64,000 bases of DNA from positions 1 through 64,000 of the forward strand of contig CALWZC010000009.1 of NCBI GenBank assembly GCA_944385935.1, written 5' to 3'. Position 1 is the first letter of the stretch. Every line of letters begins with the position of its first letter. Source of the DNA: an uncultured Anaerofilum sp. (lineage in GTDB: Bacteria; Bacillota; Clostridia; Oscillospirales; Ruminococcaceae). The notes beneath the pieces are model-generated. The model was not told where the DNA came from, did not search any database, and was given only the letters and a program-made list of their open reading frames with translations. Of the stretch, positions 44,825-53,563 are shown piece by piece. Position numbers and translations under genes: made by a program.

Positions 44825-45586
44825 TTGTTGTTCACGGTAGATTTCGTACAATCCCATTAGCTGCAAGTGTGGTTCATATTCCACAGGGCAACGCAACAAT
44901 GGCAAAATATGCACTGATAGCCCACCAGTAAGCACCACAGTAGGTGCTTGACCAAGTTCTTCGGTTACTCGCTGTACAATGCCTTCAATAGAACCGGCTG
45001 TGCCATACAGTGCACCGTATTGCATACAGGAAACAGTGTCTGTGCCAATGACCTTTTGTGGCTGTTCAAAGGTAATAGGTGGAAGTTGAGCAGCACGAGC
45101 AGAAAGCGCATCCACCGAAAGTTGTAGCCCCGGTAAAATCATCCCACCACAAAAGCAACCATCTTTATCCAATACAGACAATGTAGTGGCAGTGCCCATG
45201 TCAAATACCGCCAAAGGGGGAGCCCATCTTTTCAAAGCGGCAACACAATCCACAATGCGGTCAGTACCCAAATTAGAAGTATCATAGCCTTTGATTTTCA
45301 CAGAACAGGGGGTGCTTTTATCCACAATACAGGGAGAATTGCCTGTAAGCTGCTCTAGGGCTTGGCATACTACCGGTGTCAAAACTGGCACCACGGATGC
45401 TACCACACAGCCTTGAATTTGTGCAGCCGAAACCTGTTGCAGTTGTAACTGCTGGATAATCTGCTGGGCGCAAATGGCAGGGGTCAAAGTACGGTCACTG
45501 TCAATGCGTCGAATAAATTGTAATATGTCATCTGTAAAACCACCCAAGGTAATGGTGGTGTTTCCAATATCTACCGTTAAAATCAT
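44822..45586 (-). CDS. coaX: Pantothenate kinase, type III
   Basis: The 254-residue CoaX catalyses the first step of CoA synthesis, phosphorylation of pantothenate. Motifs: the phosphate loop DIGNTTITLGG at residues 6-16, GTDRIVDCVAAL, and FDMGTATTLSVLD with the conserved Asp. Its start lies 3 bases after the stop of the PanT-like gene on the same strand, so they form an operon. With coaBC divergent upstream, the cluster covers uptake, kinase and the next two steps. Confidence 0.96.
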   Translation of the reverse strand: MILTVDIGNTTITLGGFTDDILQFIRRIDSDRTLTPAICAQQIIQQLQLQQVSAAQIQGCVVASVVPVLTPVVCQALEQLTGNSPCIVDKSTPCSVKIKGYDTSNLGTDRIVDCVAALKRWAPPLAVFDMGTATTLSVLDKDGCFCGGMILPGLQLSVDALSARAAQLPPITFEQPQKVIGTDTVSCMQYGALYGTAGSIEGIVQRVTEELGQAPTVVLTGGLSVHILPLLRCPVEYEPHLQLMGLYEIYREQQ

Positions 45587-45589
45587 GGC

Positions 45590-46276
45590 TTACCCCAACT
45601 GTAAAACGCCCCGTGTGGAGCTTTGGTGTTTTAAAATTGTTGCTAGAGGCAGATAAACTACCGGAACCAGCACCGCTGCGGCAATGGCTTCGGGAATACC
45701 GTTTGCCAAAATAATGCTGCCAATAAACTCGAACAATGCCTCGGTAGGAATGCCCTGTGCAGCAGAATAAGAACTGCTGAACAGCACTCCAATCAAGCCC
45801 ATAACCAAAAAGGTGTTGGTGAAGGCTCCCACAATGGCAGCAATGCCAGCGGCAATGGGTTGAGGAGATTGGCTATCTTTTTTGAGAAGTATCCGTATAA
45901 AGCGGTATACAAACCATGGTAAAACACCAGTAAGAATGCGGGGAATAAAACAAACCACCAAAGCCAAAAGGCTGCCATTGTTGCTACCCGGCAATGGTAT
46001 AAATGGGGTAAACACAAAAGAGGATAGGTTTGGAATCAGGGTGTTTTTTAACAGACTGGAAAATCCAAAAACGCCCCCTAAAAATGCCCCCTTTTTTGGC
46101 CCCAAAAGCAAGGAAGCAATAATCACCGGCACATGGAGAATCGTCGCCTTGATAATAGGAAGGTCAATCATTCCAATGGGGGTGAATGCCAGCAAAAAAA
46201 TGATGGCGGTAAACATGGCAACTAGAACCATGCTTTGGATTTGCTGCCGCTGGGCAGCATGGCTTGTGTGTGTCAT
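45590..46276 (-). CDS. ECF transporter S component, probably pantothenate (PanT-like)
   Basis: The 228-residue membrane protein has about six helices and the S-component features of an N-terminal Ala-rich helix and a long hydrophobic core (LPIIKATILHVPVIIASLLLG). Its operon with coaX and its divergence from coaBC point to pantothenate as substrate; that is inferred from context. ATG 46276 is 8 bases after AGGAGG; the frame is open upstream to 46465, but those residues are not membrane-like. It should use the shared ECF motor encoded elsewhere. Confidence 0.85.
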   Translation of the reverse strand: MTHTSHAAQRQQIQSMVLVAMFTAIIFLLAFTPIGMIDLPIIKATILHVPVIIASLLLGPKKGAFLGGVFGFSSLLKNTLIPNLSSFVFTPFIPLPGSNNGSLLALVVCFIPRILTGVLPWFVYRFIRILLKKDSQSPQPIAAGIAAIVGAFTNTFLVMGLIGVLFSSSYSAAQGIPTEALFEFIGSIILANGIPEAIAAAVLVPVVYLPLATILKHQSSTRGVLQLG

Positions 46277-46514
46277 ATTCATTTCCTCCTGCTGCTGTTC
46301 CCTTCCATAAGAGATACAGCGCGTTTTTATTGTTGACAGCCCCAAAAAACTCGGTTTGCCTGCTGCCTTTGTCTGCAAAGTACAGCGGCAAGAATTTTTG
46401 CAGGGTGCCAACGTTATTATAATAAAAGTGTATGAAAAAGGCAATGGTGATATGGAAAAAACCATCCTCTTTTGCTATACTAAAGGCAACTTTAAAAAAG
46501 AAAGGTCTGTTGAT

Positions 46515-47714
46515 ATGCTACAGGGAAAAACTGTGCTGCTGTGTGTTACTGGTGGCATTGCCTGCTATAAATCTGCTAGCCTTGCCTCTATGCTCATTAA
46601 GCAAGGCTGTAATGTTCATGTACTGATGACAAAAAATGCTACGGAATTTATTGGCCCCCACACCTTTGAATCCCTAACAGGAAATCGGGTGGCAGTGGAT
46701 ACCTTCGACCGAAACTATCCCTTTCAGGTGGAACATATCTCTTTGGCAGACCAAGCAGACTTGGTTCTGGTTGCTCCTGCTACAGCCAATGTATTGGCAA
46801 AGTTGGCACATGGGTTAGCAGATGATATGCTTACTACTACTGTTCTTGCCTGCGACTGTCCTAAAATTGCAGCACCTGCCATGAATACCCGAATGTATGA
46901 AAATCCTGTTACACAAGATAATCTCAAAACCCTGCGCCACTATGGATGGGAGGTGTTGGAGCCTGCCAGCGGAAGGCTTGCTTGTGGCACCACAGGCAAA
47001 GGGAAAATGCCAGAACCAGAGGATTTGCTGGAAGCAGTACAACACACTCTTTGCCATGAAAAAGATATGCAAGGATTGCGTGTGTTGGTTACCGCAGGGC
47101 CTACCCAAGAGGCACTTGACCCAGTGCGATATCTGACCAACCATTCTACGGGAAAAATGGGCTATGCCATTGCCCGTGCCGCTGCTGCCCGTGGTGCAGA
47201 AGTAACTTTAGTGTCTGGGCCTACCCAGTTGAAAAAACCTGCTTATGTGAAGGTTGTAGATGTGGTTTCGGCGGCAGAGATGTTTGAAACAGTTACCACA
47301 GCAAGTGCCCAACAAGATATTATTATCAAAGCGGCAGCCGTTGCCGATTACCGCCCCCAAACCATAGCAACGGACAAAATTAAAAAAGATGGAAATGCTG
47401 CTGCTATTCCACTGGTACCCACAGAGGACATTCTAGCATGGTTGGGTAAAAATAAACAGCCGGGGCAGTTCTTATGTGGTTTTTCCATGGAAACCCAAAA
47501 TTTGGAGGAGAACTCTCGCAAAAAGCTAGTTTCCAAAGGAGTAGACATGATTGCAGCCAATAACTTAAAAGAAGAAGGTGCAGGATTTGCTGTATCCACC
47601 AATCTGCTTACCTTGATTACAGCAACAGGCTGCAACCCCCTTCCCTTGATGAGCAAGGAGGAGGCTGCCCATCGCCTTTTGGACGAAATTTTGTCAAACC
47701 GAACAGCCAAATAA
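46515..47714 (+). CDS. coaBC: Bifunctional PPC synthetase/decarboxylase CoaBC
   Basis: The 399-residue fusion joins an N-terminal flavin-dependent decarboxylase (CoaC: VTGGIACYKSASLA, PATANVLAKLAHGLADD, APAMNTRMYENP) to a C-terminal synthetase (CoaB: VTAGPTQEALDPVRYLTN, AAAVADYRP). It converts 4'-phosphopantothenate and cysteine to 4'-phosphopantetheine. The start is placed at ATG 46515 by the family N-terminus (MLQGKTVLLCVTGG), with AAAGG upstream; an in-frame ATG at 46452 is possible. Confidence 0.95.
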   Translation: MLQGKTVLLCVTGGIACYKSASLASMLIKQGCNVHVLMTKNATEFIGPHTFESLTGNRVAVDTFDRNYPFQVEHISLADQADLVLVAPATANVLAKLAHGLADDMLTTTVLACDCPKIAAPAMNTRMYENPVTQDNLKTLRHYGWEVLEPASGRLACGTTGKGKMPEPEDLLEAVQHTLCHEKDMQGLRVLVTAGPTQEALDPVRYLTNHSTGKMGYAIARAAAARGAEVTLVSGPTQLKKPAYVKVVDVVSAAEMFETVTTASAQQDIIIKAAAVADYRPQTIATDKIKKDGNAAAIPLVPTEDILAWLGKNKQPGQFLCGFSMETQNLEENSRKKLVSKGVDMIAANNLKEEGAGFAVSTNLLTLITATGCNPLPLMSKEEAAHRLLDEILSNRTAK

Positions 47715-47778
47715 TAGCCGTTTTTTGCCTTTGTGCAAAATAGACGGAAAAACAAAGAAAAGGGGTTGAAAATTCGGA

Positions 47779-47807
47779 TTGACAAGGCATTGTCCCCATG
47801 ATAAAAT
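47779..47807 (+). promoter_or_regulatory. Promoter of the pyr operon
   Basis: TTGACA (47779-47784), 17 bases, TAAAAT (47802-47807). The predicted start near 47814 gives a leader of about 210 nt before pyrB. Confidence 0.82.
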
Positions 47808-47843
47808 TATATGAAATTTATCGAGGAAAGGAGAACAAACCCA

Positions 47844-47930
47844 ATGTTGCACTACCCCCACAAGCAGATTTGTTCTTCTTTCAAGACTACCATCTTCAAG
47901 GGGCAATTCGCCCCATTTTTGGTGTTTTAA
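47844..47930 (+). CDS. Putative 28-residue leader peptide of the pyr operon
   Basis: ATG 47844 follows AAAGGAG by 10 bases and opens a 28-codon frame (MLHYPHKQICSS... ending FLVF). Its stop TAA (47928-47930) overlaps the left arm of the terminator, and the codons before it include the U-rich stretch ATTTTTGGTGTTTT. The position matches leader peptides such as enterobacterial pyrL, in which a ribosome closely following a slow polymerase prevents terminator formation. The peptide itself need not have a function. No database support could be checked. Confidence 0.55.
   Translation: MLHYPHKQICSSFKTTIFKGQFAPFLVF
47900..47914 (+). promoter_or_regulatory. Pause-type hairpin in the pyr leader
   Basis: GGGGC pairs with GCCCC around AATTC and is directly followed by CATTTTTGGTGTTTT. 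A hairpin upstream of a U-rich run is a layout where RNA polymerase pauses when UTP is low. Confidence 0.55.
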
Positions 47931-47959
47931 CTTTTCCTTTCGGGGAAAAGTTTTTTTTT
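47929..47959 (+). terminator. Attenuator terminator before pyrB
   Basis: AACTTTTCC (47929-47937) pairs with GGAAAAGTT (47944-47952) and continues into a nine-base T-run. It lies upstream of pyrB and downstream of the operon promoter, so it must be passed for operon expression. No PyrR-binding consensus or anti-antiterminator was recognised. A second, T-less hairpin (about 47974-48000) lies between it and pyrB. Confidence 0.85.
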
Positions 47960-48022
47960 GCCCAAAAATCCAGCCCCTTTGCCACAAGGAAAAGGGGGCA
48001 TCTATGAAAAGGAGTGTGCACT

Positions 48023-49099
48023 ATGCTGAAAACCCATTCACTGATTGAACCGCAGGATTTGACCGTAGAAGAGATTGAACAACTCTTTAAGCTGGCAGAT
48101 GACATCAAACATCGTCCCCTTTTATACCAAAATGCCTGTGCAGGAAAATTGATGGGAACCCTGTTCTATGAACCCAGCACCAGAACCCGCCTCTCCTTTG
48201 AATCTGCTATGAATCGGTTGGGAGGTCGTGTAGTAGGGTTTTCTGACCCCGGTTCCTCCAGTGCTACCAAAGGTGAAACAGTAGCAGACACTGCCCGCAT
48301 GGTAAGTGCATATGCAGATATTATTGTAATGCGTCACCCTTGGGAAGGTGCCCCCAAAGTGGCAAGCTTGTACAGTGACATCCCAGTGATTAACGCTGGA
48401 GATGGTGGACATAATCACCCCACCCAAACCCTCACTGATTTGTACACCTTCCATACTGTTTTTGGAAGAACAGACCACCTAAATATTGCCCTGTGTGGAG
48501 ATTTGAAATTCGGTCGTACTGTCCACAGTTTGATTCAAGCCATGAGCCGCTATGAAGGGGTATCTTTCAGCCTTATCAGCCCTCCAGAACTGCGGTTGCC
48601 TGACTATCTGCTGGACTTTTTGAAGGAAAAGCAAATCCCCTACAAGGAAGTAGACCGCATTGAGGACGCCATCGCAGATTGTGATGTGTTGTATATGACA
48701 CGAGTACAACAGGAGCGTTTTGCAGATAAGGAAGAATATGAACGGCTAAAGGATTGCTACATTCTGGACGCCGAAAAGATGAAATTGGCAAAGGAAAACA
48801 TGGTAGTGATGCACCCACTGCCCAGAGTAAAGGAAATCAGCACCGAAGTAGATTATGACCCTCGTGCAAAGTATTTCCGCCAAGCACGATATGGCATGTT
48901 CATTCGTATGGCATTGATTCTTTCCCTGTTGGAGGGCGGCTACCAGCCCAAGCAAACCCGACTGGAATCCACTGCCCGAAGCTGCAAAAATCCCCGTTGT
49001 ATCTGCCATTTCCAAGAACAACCCCAGCAGATGTTGCAGGTGGGCGAGGGTGTTTACCGCTGCTTGTATTGTGACTACACCGAAAAAGAAACTCAATAA
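48023..49099 (+). CDS. pyrB: Aspartate carbamoyltransferase with C-terminal PyrI-like zinc module
   Basis: The 358-residue enzyme makes N-carbamoyl-aspartate, the first committed step of UMP synthesis. The catalytic part (1-305) has STRTRLSF (52-59, carbamoyl-phosphate binding) and HPTQT (132-136). It is about 50 residues longer than a normal PyrB: the tail has Cys321-x4-Cys326-x20-Cys347-x2-Cys350, the same C-x4-C...C-x2-C pattern as the zinc domain of the regulatory chain PyrI. PyrI's nucleotide-binding domain is absent, and no separate pyrI is in the operon. ATG 48023 has AAAAGGAG 8 bases upstream; GTG 48014 is less likely. Confidence 0.95.
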   Translation: MLKTHSLIEPQDLTVEEIEQLFKLADDIKHRPLLYQNACAGKLMGTLFYEPSTRTRLSFESAMNRLGGRVVGFSDPGSSSATKGETVADTARMVSAYADIIVMRHPWEGAPKVASLYSDIPVINAGDGGHNHPTQTLTDLYTFHTVFGRTDHLNIALCGDLKFGRTVHSLIQAMSRYEGVSFSLISPPELRLPDYLLDFLKEKQIPYKEVDRIEDAIADCDVLYMTRVQQERFADKEEYERLKDCYILDAEKMKLAKENMVVMHPLPRVKEISTEVDYDPRAKYFRQARYGMFIRMALILSLLEGGYQPKQTRLESTARSCKNPRCICHFQEQPQQMLQVGEGVYRCLYCDYTEKETQ

Positions 49100-49114
49100 A
49101 GGGAGGAACCCAAA

Positions 49115-50290
49115 ATGTTGCTGAAAAATACCAATTTGGCTGACGGAACCGTTGCAGATATATGGATTTACGAGGGGAAAATTCGTGCAGTAGGGCAAAA
49201 CCTTCCTGCCAATGGAGATGAAGTAATTGACTGCCAGGGTAAAACCTTGCTGCCCGGTTTTGTGGACTTGCACTGTCATTGGAGAACCCCTGGCTTTGAG
49301 TACAAAGAGGATTTGGAAAGCGGCTCTCGTTCTGCCGCAGCTGGTGGGTATACCTTTGTTAACTTAATGCCAAATACAAAGCCGGTTTGCTCCTCTGCCC
49401 AGCAAGCAAAGGAAATTGAAAAAAAGGTTGAGGAAATTGGTTTGTGCCAAGCCAACCAAACAGTAAGCATTACCGAAAATTTTGATGGTGTTAGTGTACA
49501 AGGGTTGTTAGATTTGCCCGACGATGTAAAATTCATCACCGAGGATGGCAAAGGGGTACAAAACAACTCTGTTATGGCAAAGGCTTTTGCCATTTGCCGA
49601 GAAAAGGGAATTACCCTGATGAGCCATGCAGAGGATATGGAAATCTCTCCTTGGGATTATCGCCTTGCAGAAAACCTTGAAACCGTTCGGAATATTCATT
49701 TAAGTGAGTATTATGGAACCCGTCTGCACCTGTGCCATGTAAGCACCAAAGAGGCAATTCTAGCCATTAGTGAAGCAAAGGAAAAGGGAATCCCCGTCAC
49801 CTGTGAGGTTACTCCCCACCATTTGTGGTTTGCAGATTTGGACTATAAGGTAAATCCTCCCATCCGCCAACAAGAGGATGTGGAAGCACTGATTGCCGCC
49901 ATCAAAGGGGGCTATGTGGATGCCATTGCTACCGACCACGCTCCCCATACTGCTGAGGATAAAGCAAAGGGAATGGCTGGCATGGTGGGCAGTGAAACCG
50001 CTTTTGCTGTTTGCTATACAAAGTTGTGTATGCAGCATGGAATTCCCTTGACCCTGCTCAGCAATCTCATGAGTTATTACCCAGCTTGCATTATGGGGCT
50101 GGAAAATAAGGGACAAATTCTCCCCGGTTGGGATGCAGATTTGACACTAGTAGATTTGGAACATCCCTATAAAGTAGACCCTGATACCTTCCAAAGCAAA
50201 AGCCGCAACACCCCCTTTGAAGGTGAGGTTTTATATGGCAAGGTTTGCATGACCATAAAAGGCGGAAAAATTACACATTCTGTGCTGTAA
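49115..50290 (+). CDS. pyrC: Dihydroorotase, type I
   Basis: The 391-residue zinc enzyme closes carbamoyl-aspartate to dihydroorotate. The metal pair is His53 and His55 in DLHCHWRTPG (the more usual form is HLREPG, so a Thr replaces the Glu); later motifs are MSHAED, LHLCHVST and ATDHAPHT. It follows pyrB by 15 bases, with GGGAGG upstream. The length and motifs fit the PyrC of Gram-positive operons. Confidence 0.95.
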   Translation: MLLKNTNLADGTVADIWIYEGKIRAVGQNLPANGDEVIDCQGKTLLPGFVDLHCHWRTPGFEYKEDLESGSRSAAAGGYTFVNLMPNTKPVCSSAQQAKEIEKKVEEIGLCQANQTVSITENFDGVSVQGLLDLPDDVKFITEDGKGVQNNSVMAKAFAICREKGITLMSHAEDMEISPWDYRLAENLETVRNIHLSEYYGTRLHLCHVSTKEAILAISEAKEKGIPVTCEVTPHHLWFADLDYKVNPPIRQQEDVEALIAAIKGGYVDAIATDHAPHTAEDKAKGMAGMVGSETAFAVCYTKLCMQHGIPLTLLSNLMSYYPACIMGLENKGQILPGWDADLTLVDLEHPYKVDPDTFQSKSRNTPFEGEVLYGKVCMTIKGGKITHSVL

Positions 50291-50359
50291 AAACTGCAAA
50301 AAATGCAAAAATATGGTATAATAATTACGATGAAATGAATATTGTTGGAGGATACTGCT

Positions 50360-51226
50360 ATGACCAATATGGACAAACTTTTTGATGCTGTTGCAGCCCG
50401 TGGCCCTGTTTGCGTGGGATTGGACACCGACATCAGTTACCTGCCTGCCGATTTTGTGAAGTCTGAGCTGACTGCTGGAGAAAATCTGGTACGTTTTAAC
50501 AAGGCTATCATTGAGGCAACAAAGGCACAGGCTGGCTGCTTTAAGGTGCAGGTTGCCTACTATGAGGCATTGGGCTTGGATGGTTTGCGTGCTTACGCCG
50601 AAACTTTGCGCATGGTTCGTGAGGCAGGTGTTCCAGTTATTGCTGATATCAAGCGTGGCGACATTGCAAAAACTGCCGAAATGTATGCAAAGGGTCACTT
50701 TGAGGGAGATTTTGAGGCAGATTATGTTACCTTAGCCCCCTATATGGGCTTGGATTCTATCCAGCCCTATATGAGCTATGTAAAAGAGAAGGGCAAAGGC
50801 TTGTTTGTGCTGGTTCGCACTTCCAACCCCGGTGCAAAGGATTTTGAATATGAAAAGCTGGCAGATGGCCGCCATGTGTATGATTTGGTAGGAGATAAGC
50901 TGAACCAGTTGGGAAAAGAGTGCATGGGCGAGCGTGGCTATTCCAGTGTGGGTATGGTAATTGGTGGAACCCATATCGAGGAAGCCTCCGAAATTCGTGC
51001 AAAGTATAAGGATAGCTTCTTCCTGATTCCCGGCTATGGTGCCCAAGGCGGCACTGCCACTGACATTGCTCAGTATCTAACAAAGGGAAATGGCGGTGTG
51101 GTAAACTCCAGCCGTGGCATTCTTTTGGCATACAAAAAGCAAGAGGGTGTTGCCTTTGATGAGGCTGCTTACAATGAATGTGTAACCATGAGGGAGGCCA
51201 TTGCCAATGCGTGCGCTCAACTGTGA
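50360..51226 (+). CDS. pyrF: Orotidine 5'-phosphate decarboxylase, type 2
   Basis: The 288-residue enzyme catalyses the last step to UMP. It begins CVGLDTDISYLP, contains the catalytic Asp/Lys pair in ADIKRGDIAKTAEMY, and has the C-terminal phosphate-binding NSSRGILLAY. Its size places it in the longer type 2 family. ATG 50360 follows TTGGAGGA by 9 bases; an in-frame TTG at 50342 lies too early. pyrK overlaps its end by 20 bases. Confidence 0.95.
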   Translation: MTNMDKLFDAVAARGPVCVGLDTDISYLPADFVKSELTAGENLVRFNKAIIEATKAQAGCFKVQVAYYEALGLDGLRAYAETLRMVREAGVPVIADIKRGDIAKTAEMYAKGHFEGDFEADYVTLAPYMGLDSIQPYMSYVKEKGKGLFVLVRTSNPGAKDFEYEKLADGRHVYDLVGDKLNQLGKECMGERGYSSVGMVIGGTHIEEASEIRAKYKDSFFLIPGYGAQGGTATDIAQYLTKGNGGVVNSSRGILLAYKKQEGVAFDEAAYNECVTMREAIANACAQL

Positions 51227-51974
51227 TTGTAAGGTGCTGGAGAATATCCGGCTCAATGAATCCATCTGTCTGCTAAAAGCCCAATGGACAGACAAAGACC
51301 ACTGCCCCAAAGCAGGACAATTTTATATGCTGCGCTGCTGGAAACAGGATGAGGCACCTTTGTTATCTCGTCCTATTAGTGTCCATGAGTGGGATGCTGA
51401 GACCCAGACTATCAGCTTTTTGTATGAGGTGCGAGGTGAGGGTACCCACAAGATTGCAGCCTTGAAAACAGGAGAATTGCTGAATCTTACCGGCCCCGCA
51501 GGCAATGGATGGCCTGTAGAGCAGTTGCTGGGCAAAAAAGTGGCGTTGGTAGGTGGCGGTATTGGAACTGCCCCCCTCTATCAGCTTGCAAAAGAACTTG
51601 CCGCCAAAGGGGAGAAGCCCAGCTATTTCGCCGGTTTTCGGGATGAACCCTACCGCATGGAGGCCTTTGCGCCTTTCTGCCAAACCACTGCCCTTGCCAC
51701 TGACAGCGGACGTTTTGGACACCATGGTTTGGTGACAGAACTTTTTGACCCCAAGGACTTTGATGTTATCTGTTGTTGTGGCCCTACCCCCATGATGAAA
51801 GCAGTTACTAAGCTAGCACTGGAGGCAGGAACCGAAGTCTTGGTAAGTTTGGAAAATAAAATGGCTTGTGGCATTGGTGCTTGTTTGGGTTGCACTTGCC
51901 ATACCAAAAATAATGGTGCCATCAGCGTATGCAAACAAGGCCCTGTGCTGAAAGGAGAGGACGTCTATGGCTGA
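51207..51974 (+). CDS. pyrK: Dihydroorotate dehydrogenase electron-transfer subunit
   Basis: The 255-residue PyrK carries electrons from PyrD to NAD+. It has the FAD-binding motif RPISVHEW, the NAD-binding GGGIGTAPLY, and a C-terminal [2Fe-2S] site CGIGACLGC with a fourth Cys 12 residues later. ATG 51207 lies 9 bases after AGGGAGG and inside the end of pyrF, so the genes are translationally coupled. Confidence 0.95.
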   Translation: MRALNCDCKVLENIRLNESICLLKAQWTDKDHCPKAGQFYMLRCWKQDEAPLLSRPISVHEWDAETQTISFLYEVRGEGTHKIAALKTGELLNLTGPAGNGWPVEQLLGKKVALVGGGIGTAPLYQLAKELAAKGEKPSYFAGFRDEPYRMEAFAPFCQTTALATDSGRFGHHGLVTELFDPKDFDVICCCGPTPMMKAVTKLALEAGTEVLVSLENKMACGIGACLGCTCHTKNNGAISVCKQGPVLKGEDVYG

Positions 51975-52872
51975 TTTGCGTGTAAATCTGTTGGGCAAAA
52001 CCCTCAATGGCCCAGTCATTGGGGCCTCTGGCACATACGGCTATGGGGTAGAATATGCCGATATGGTGGATCTGACAAAGCTGGGTGGCGTGTGCAGCAA
52101 AGGGCTAACCCTTAACGGCAAGCCCGGCAACGAAGGGGAACGCCTGTGGGAAACCCCCTCTGGTTTGATAAATTCCATCGGATTGCAAAATCCCGGTGTA
52201 CAGCATTTTATCCAGCATGAATTGCCTGAAATGCAAACCATGGGCACCGCTATTTTTGCCAATTTGGGCGGTGGCTGCATTGAGGATTATGAAGAAGGTA
52301 CACGACTGCTAAATGATACCCCAGTAGATTTTATTGAACTGAATATCTCTTGCCCCAATGTAAAACATGGCGGTATTGCCTATGGTGTAAAGGCAGAGAG
52401 TGCAAAAGAAGTGGTATCACGGGTCAAGGCAGTTTGCAAAAAGCCTCTAATTGTGAAACTAAGCCCCAACGCCGAAAGCATTCCTGAAATGGCAGCCGCT
52501 TGTGTGGAGGCAGGAGCAGACGCCCTTAGTTTGGTGAACACCTTCCAAGCCATGGCCATTGATTTGGAACGCCGCCAGCCTGTATTTAAAAATGTGTACG
52601 CTGGTTTGTCCGGCCCTGCCATCCGGCCTATTGCTTTGCGTATGGTGCACCAAGTTTGCAAAACTGTGAAAGTTCCTGTAATTGGTTTGGGAGGCATTGC
52701 CACTGGACGGGATGCTTTGGAGTTTATTATGGCAGGAGCAACTGCCGTTCAGGTGGGTACTGCAAACTTTGCAGACCCCAAAGCCTGTAACCGTATTACC
52801 CAGGAAATGGCTGAATGGATGGACAAAAATAGTGTAAAAACCTTGGAGGAAATCCGAGGCTGTTGTTTATAA
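51967..52872 (+). CDS. pyrD: Dihydroorotate dehydrogenase 1B, catalytic subunit
   Basis: The 301-residue class 1B enzyme oxidises dihydroorotate to orotate with FMN, passing electrons to PyrK. The active-site Cys lies in NISCPNVKHGG; FMN-binding segments include VKLSPNAESI and GLGGIATGRDALEF. ATG overlaps pyrK by 8 bases. The PyrD-PyrK pair implies NAD+-dependent orotate formation, suited to an anaerobe. Confidence 0.96.
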   Translation: MADLRVNLLGKTLNGPVIGASGTYGYGVEYADMVDLTKLGGVCSKGLTLNGKPGNEGERLWETPSGLINSIGLQNPGVQHFIQHELPEMQTMGTAIFANLGGGCIEDYEEGTRLLNDTPVDFIELNISCPNVKHGGIAYGVKAESAKEVVSRVKAVCKKPLIVKLSPNAESIPEMAAACVEAGADALSLVNTFQAMAIDLERRQPVFKNVYAGLSGPAIRPIALRMVHQVCKTVKVPVIGLGGIATGRDALEFIMAGATAVQVGTANFADPKACNRITQEMAEWMDKNSVKTLEEIRGCCL

Positions 52873-52921
52873 TATCTGATGTAAAATATATGTTTGATTT
52901 GATAAAAGGAGGAAAATTGCC

Positions 52922-53518
52922 ATGAGCAGAAATCCCATTGAAGTATTGAAAGAGTGTGAAGCATTTTTAGAGGGTCACTTTTTGTTGTCCTCCGGTCGCC
53001 ATTCCTCTGCCTATTGCCAGATGGCATTTTTGCAGCAATACCCTGACAAGTGTGCTGAGGTAATGTCGGTTGTAGCAGAAAAGCTGAAAGATTTGGATGT
53101 AGATGTAATTGTTGGCCCTGCAATGGGCGGCATTGTATATGCCTATGAGCTGGCTCGTCAGTTGGGCAAGCGTGCCATCTTTACCGAGCGTGTAGACAAT
53201 GTGATGACACTGAAACGCTTTGCCATCAAGCCCGGCGAGAAGTGCCTCATTGCCGAAGATGTTGTTACTACTGGTATTTCCTCTTTGGAAACCAAGCGAG
53301 TCATTGAAGAAGCTGGCGGCGTATGTTTGGGAATTGCCTGTGTGGTGGACCGCACCAAGGCGGATGCTCCTTCCCCCATTGAAATTGTAGCAAGTGCTGC
53401 AAAGTTGGATTTGCCCAACTATCTGCCTGAGGAGTGCCCCATCTGCGCAGAGGGCAAATTGCCTCTGGTACATTTGGGCAGCCGCAAAATGAAAGAGCAG
53501 GCAAAGCAGACCCTGTAA
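52922..53518 (+). CDS. pyrE: Orotate phosphoribosyltransferase
   Basis: The 198-residue enzyme joins orotate and PRPP to OMP. The PRPP-binding motif is LIAEDVVTTGIS; the substrate loop includes GPAMGGIVYAYE. The C-terminal segment has CPIC, with another Cys upstream, a possible small metal site seen in some clostridial PyrE. AAAGGAGG precedes ATG. It lies 49 bases after pyrD. Confidence 0.94.
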   Translation: MSRNPIEVLKECEAFLEGHFLLSSGRHSSAYCQMAFLQQYPDKCAEVMSVVAEKLKDLDVDVIVGPAMGGIVYAYELARQLGKRAIFTERVDNVMTLKRFAIKPGEKCLIAEDVVTTGISSLETKRVIEEAGGVCLGIACVVDRTKADAPSPIEIVASAAKLDLPNYLPEECPICAEGKLPLVHLGSRKMKEQAKQTL

Positions 53519-53563
53519 TCTCCCAAAGTGCTGCAAAACCATTGAAGAAAAGAGGGACTTTAT

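Noticed and set aside
47798-48007. A 69-codon frame across the pyr leader and terminator
   Set aside because: Its start lies upstream of the -10 box of the promoter and it would read through the terminator; the shorter frame at 47844 with a ribosome site is the better leader-peptide candidate.
47808-48022. PyrR-binding antitermination element
   Set aside because: No sequence like the PyrR loop consensus and no antiterminator/anti-antiterminator set was recognised, though an unusual variant cannot be excluded by eye.
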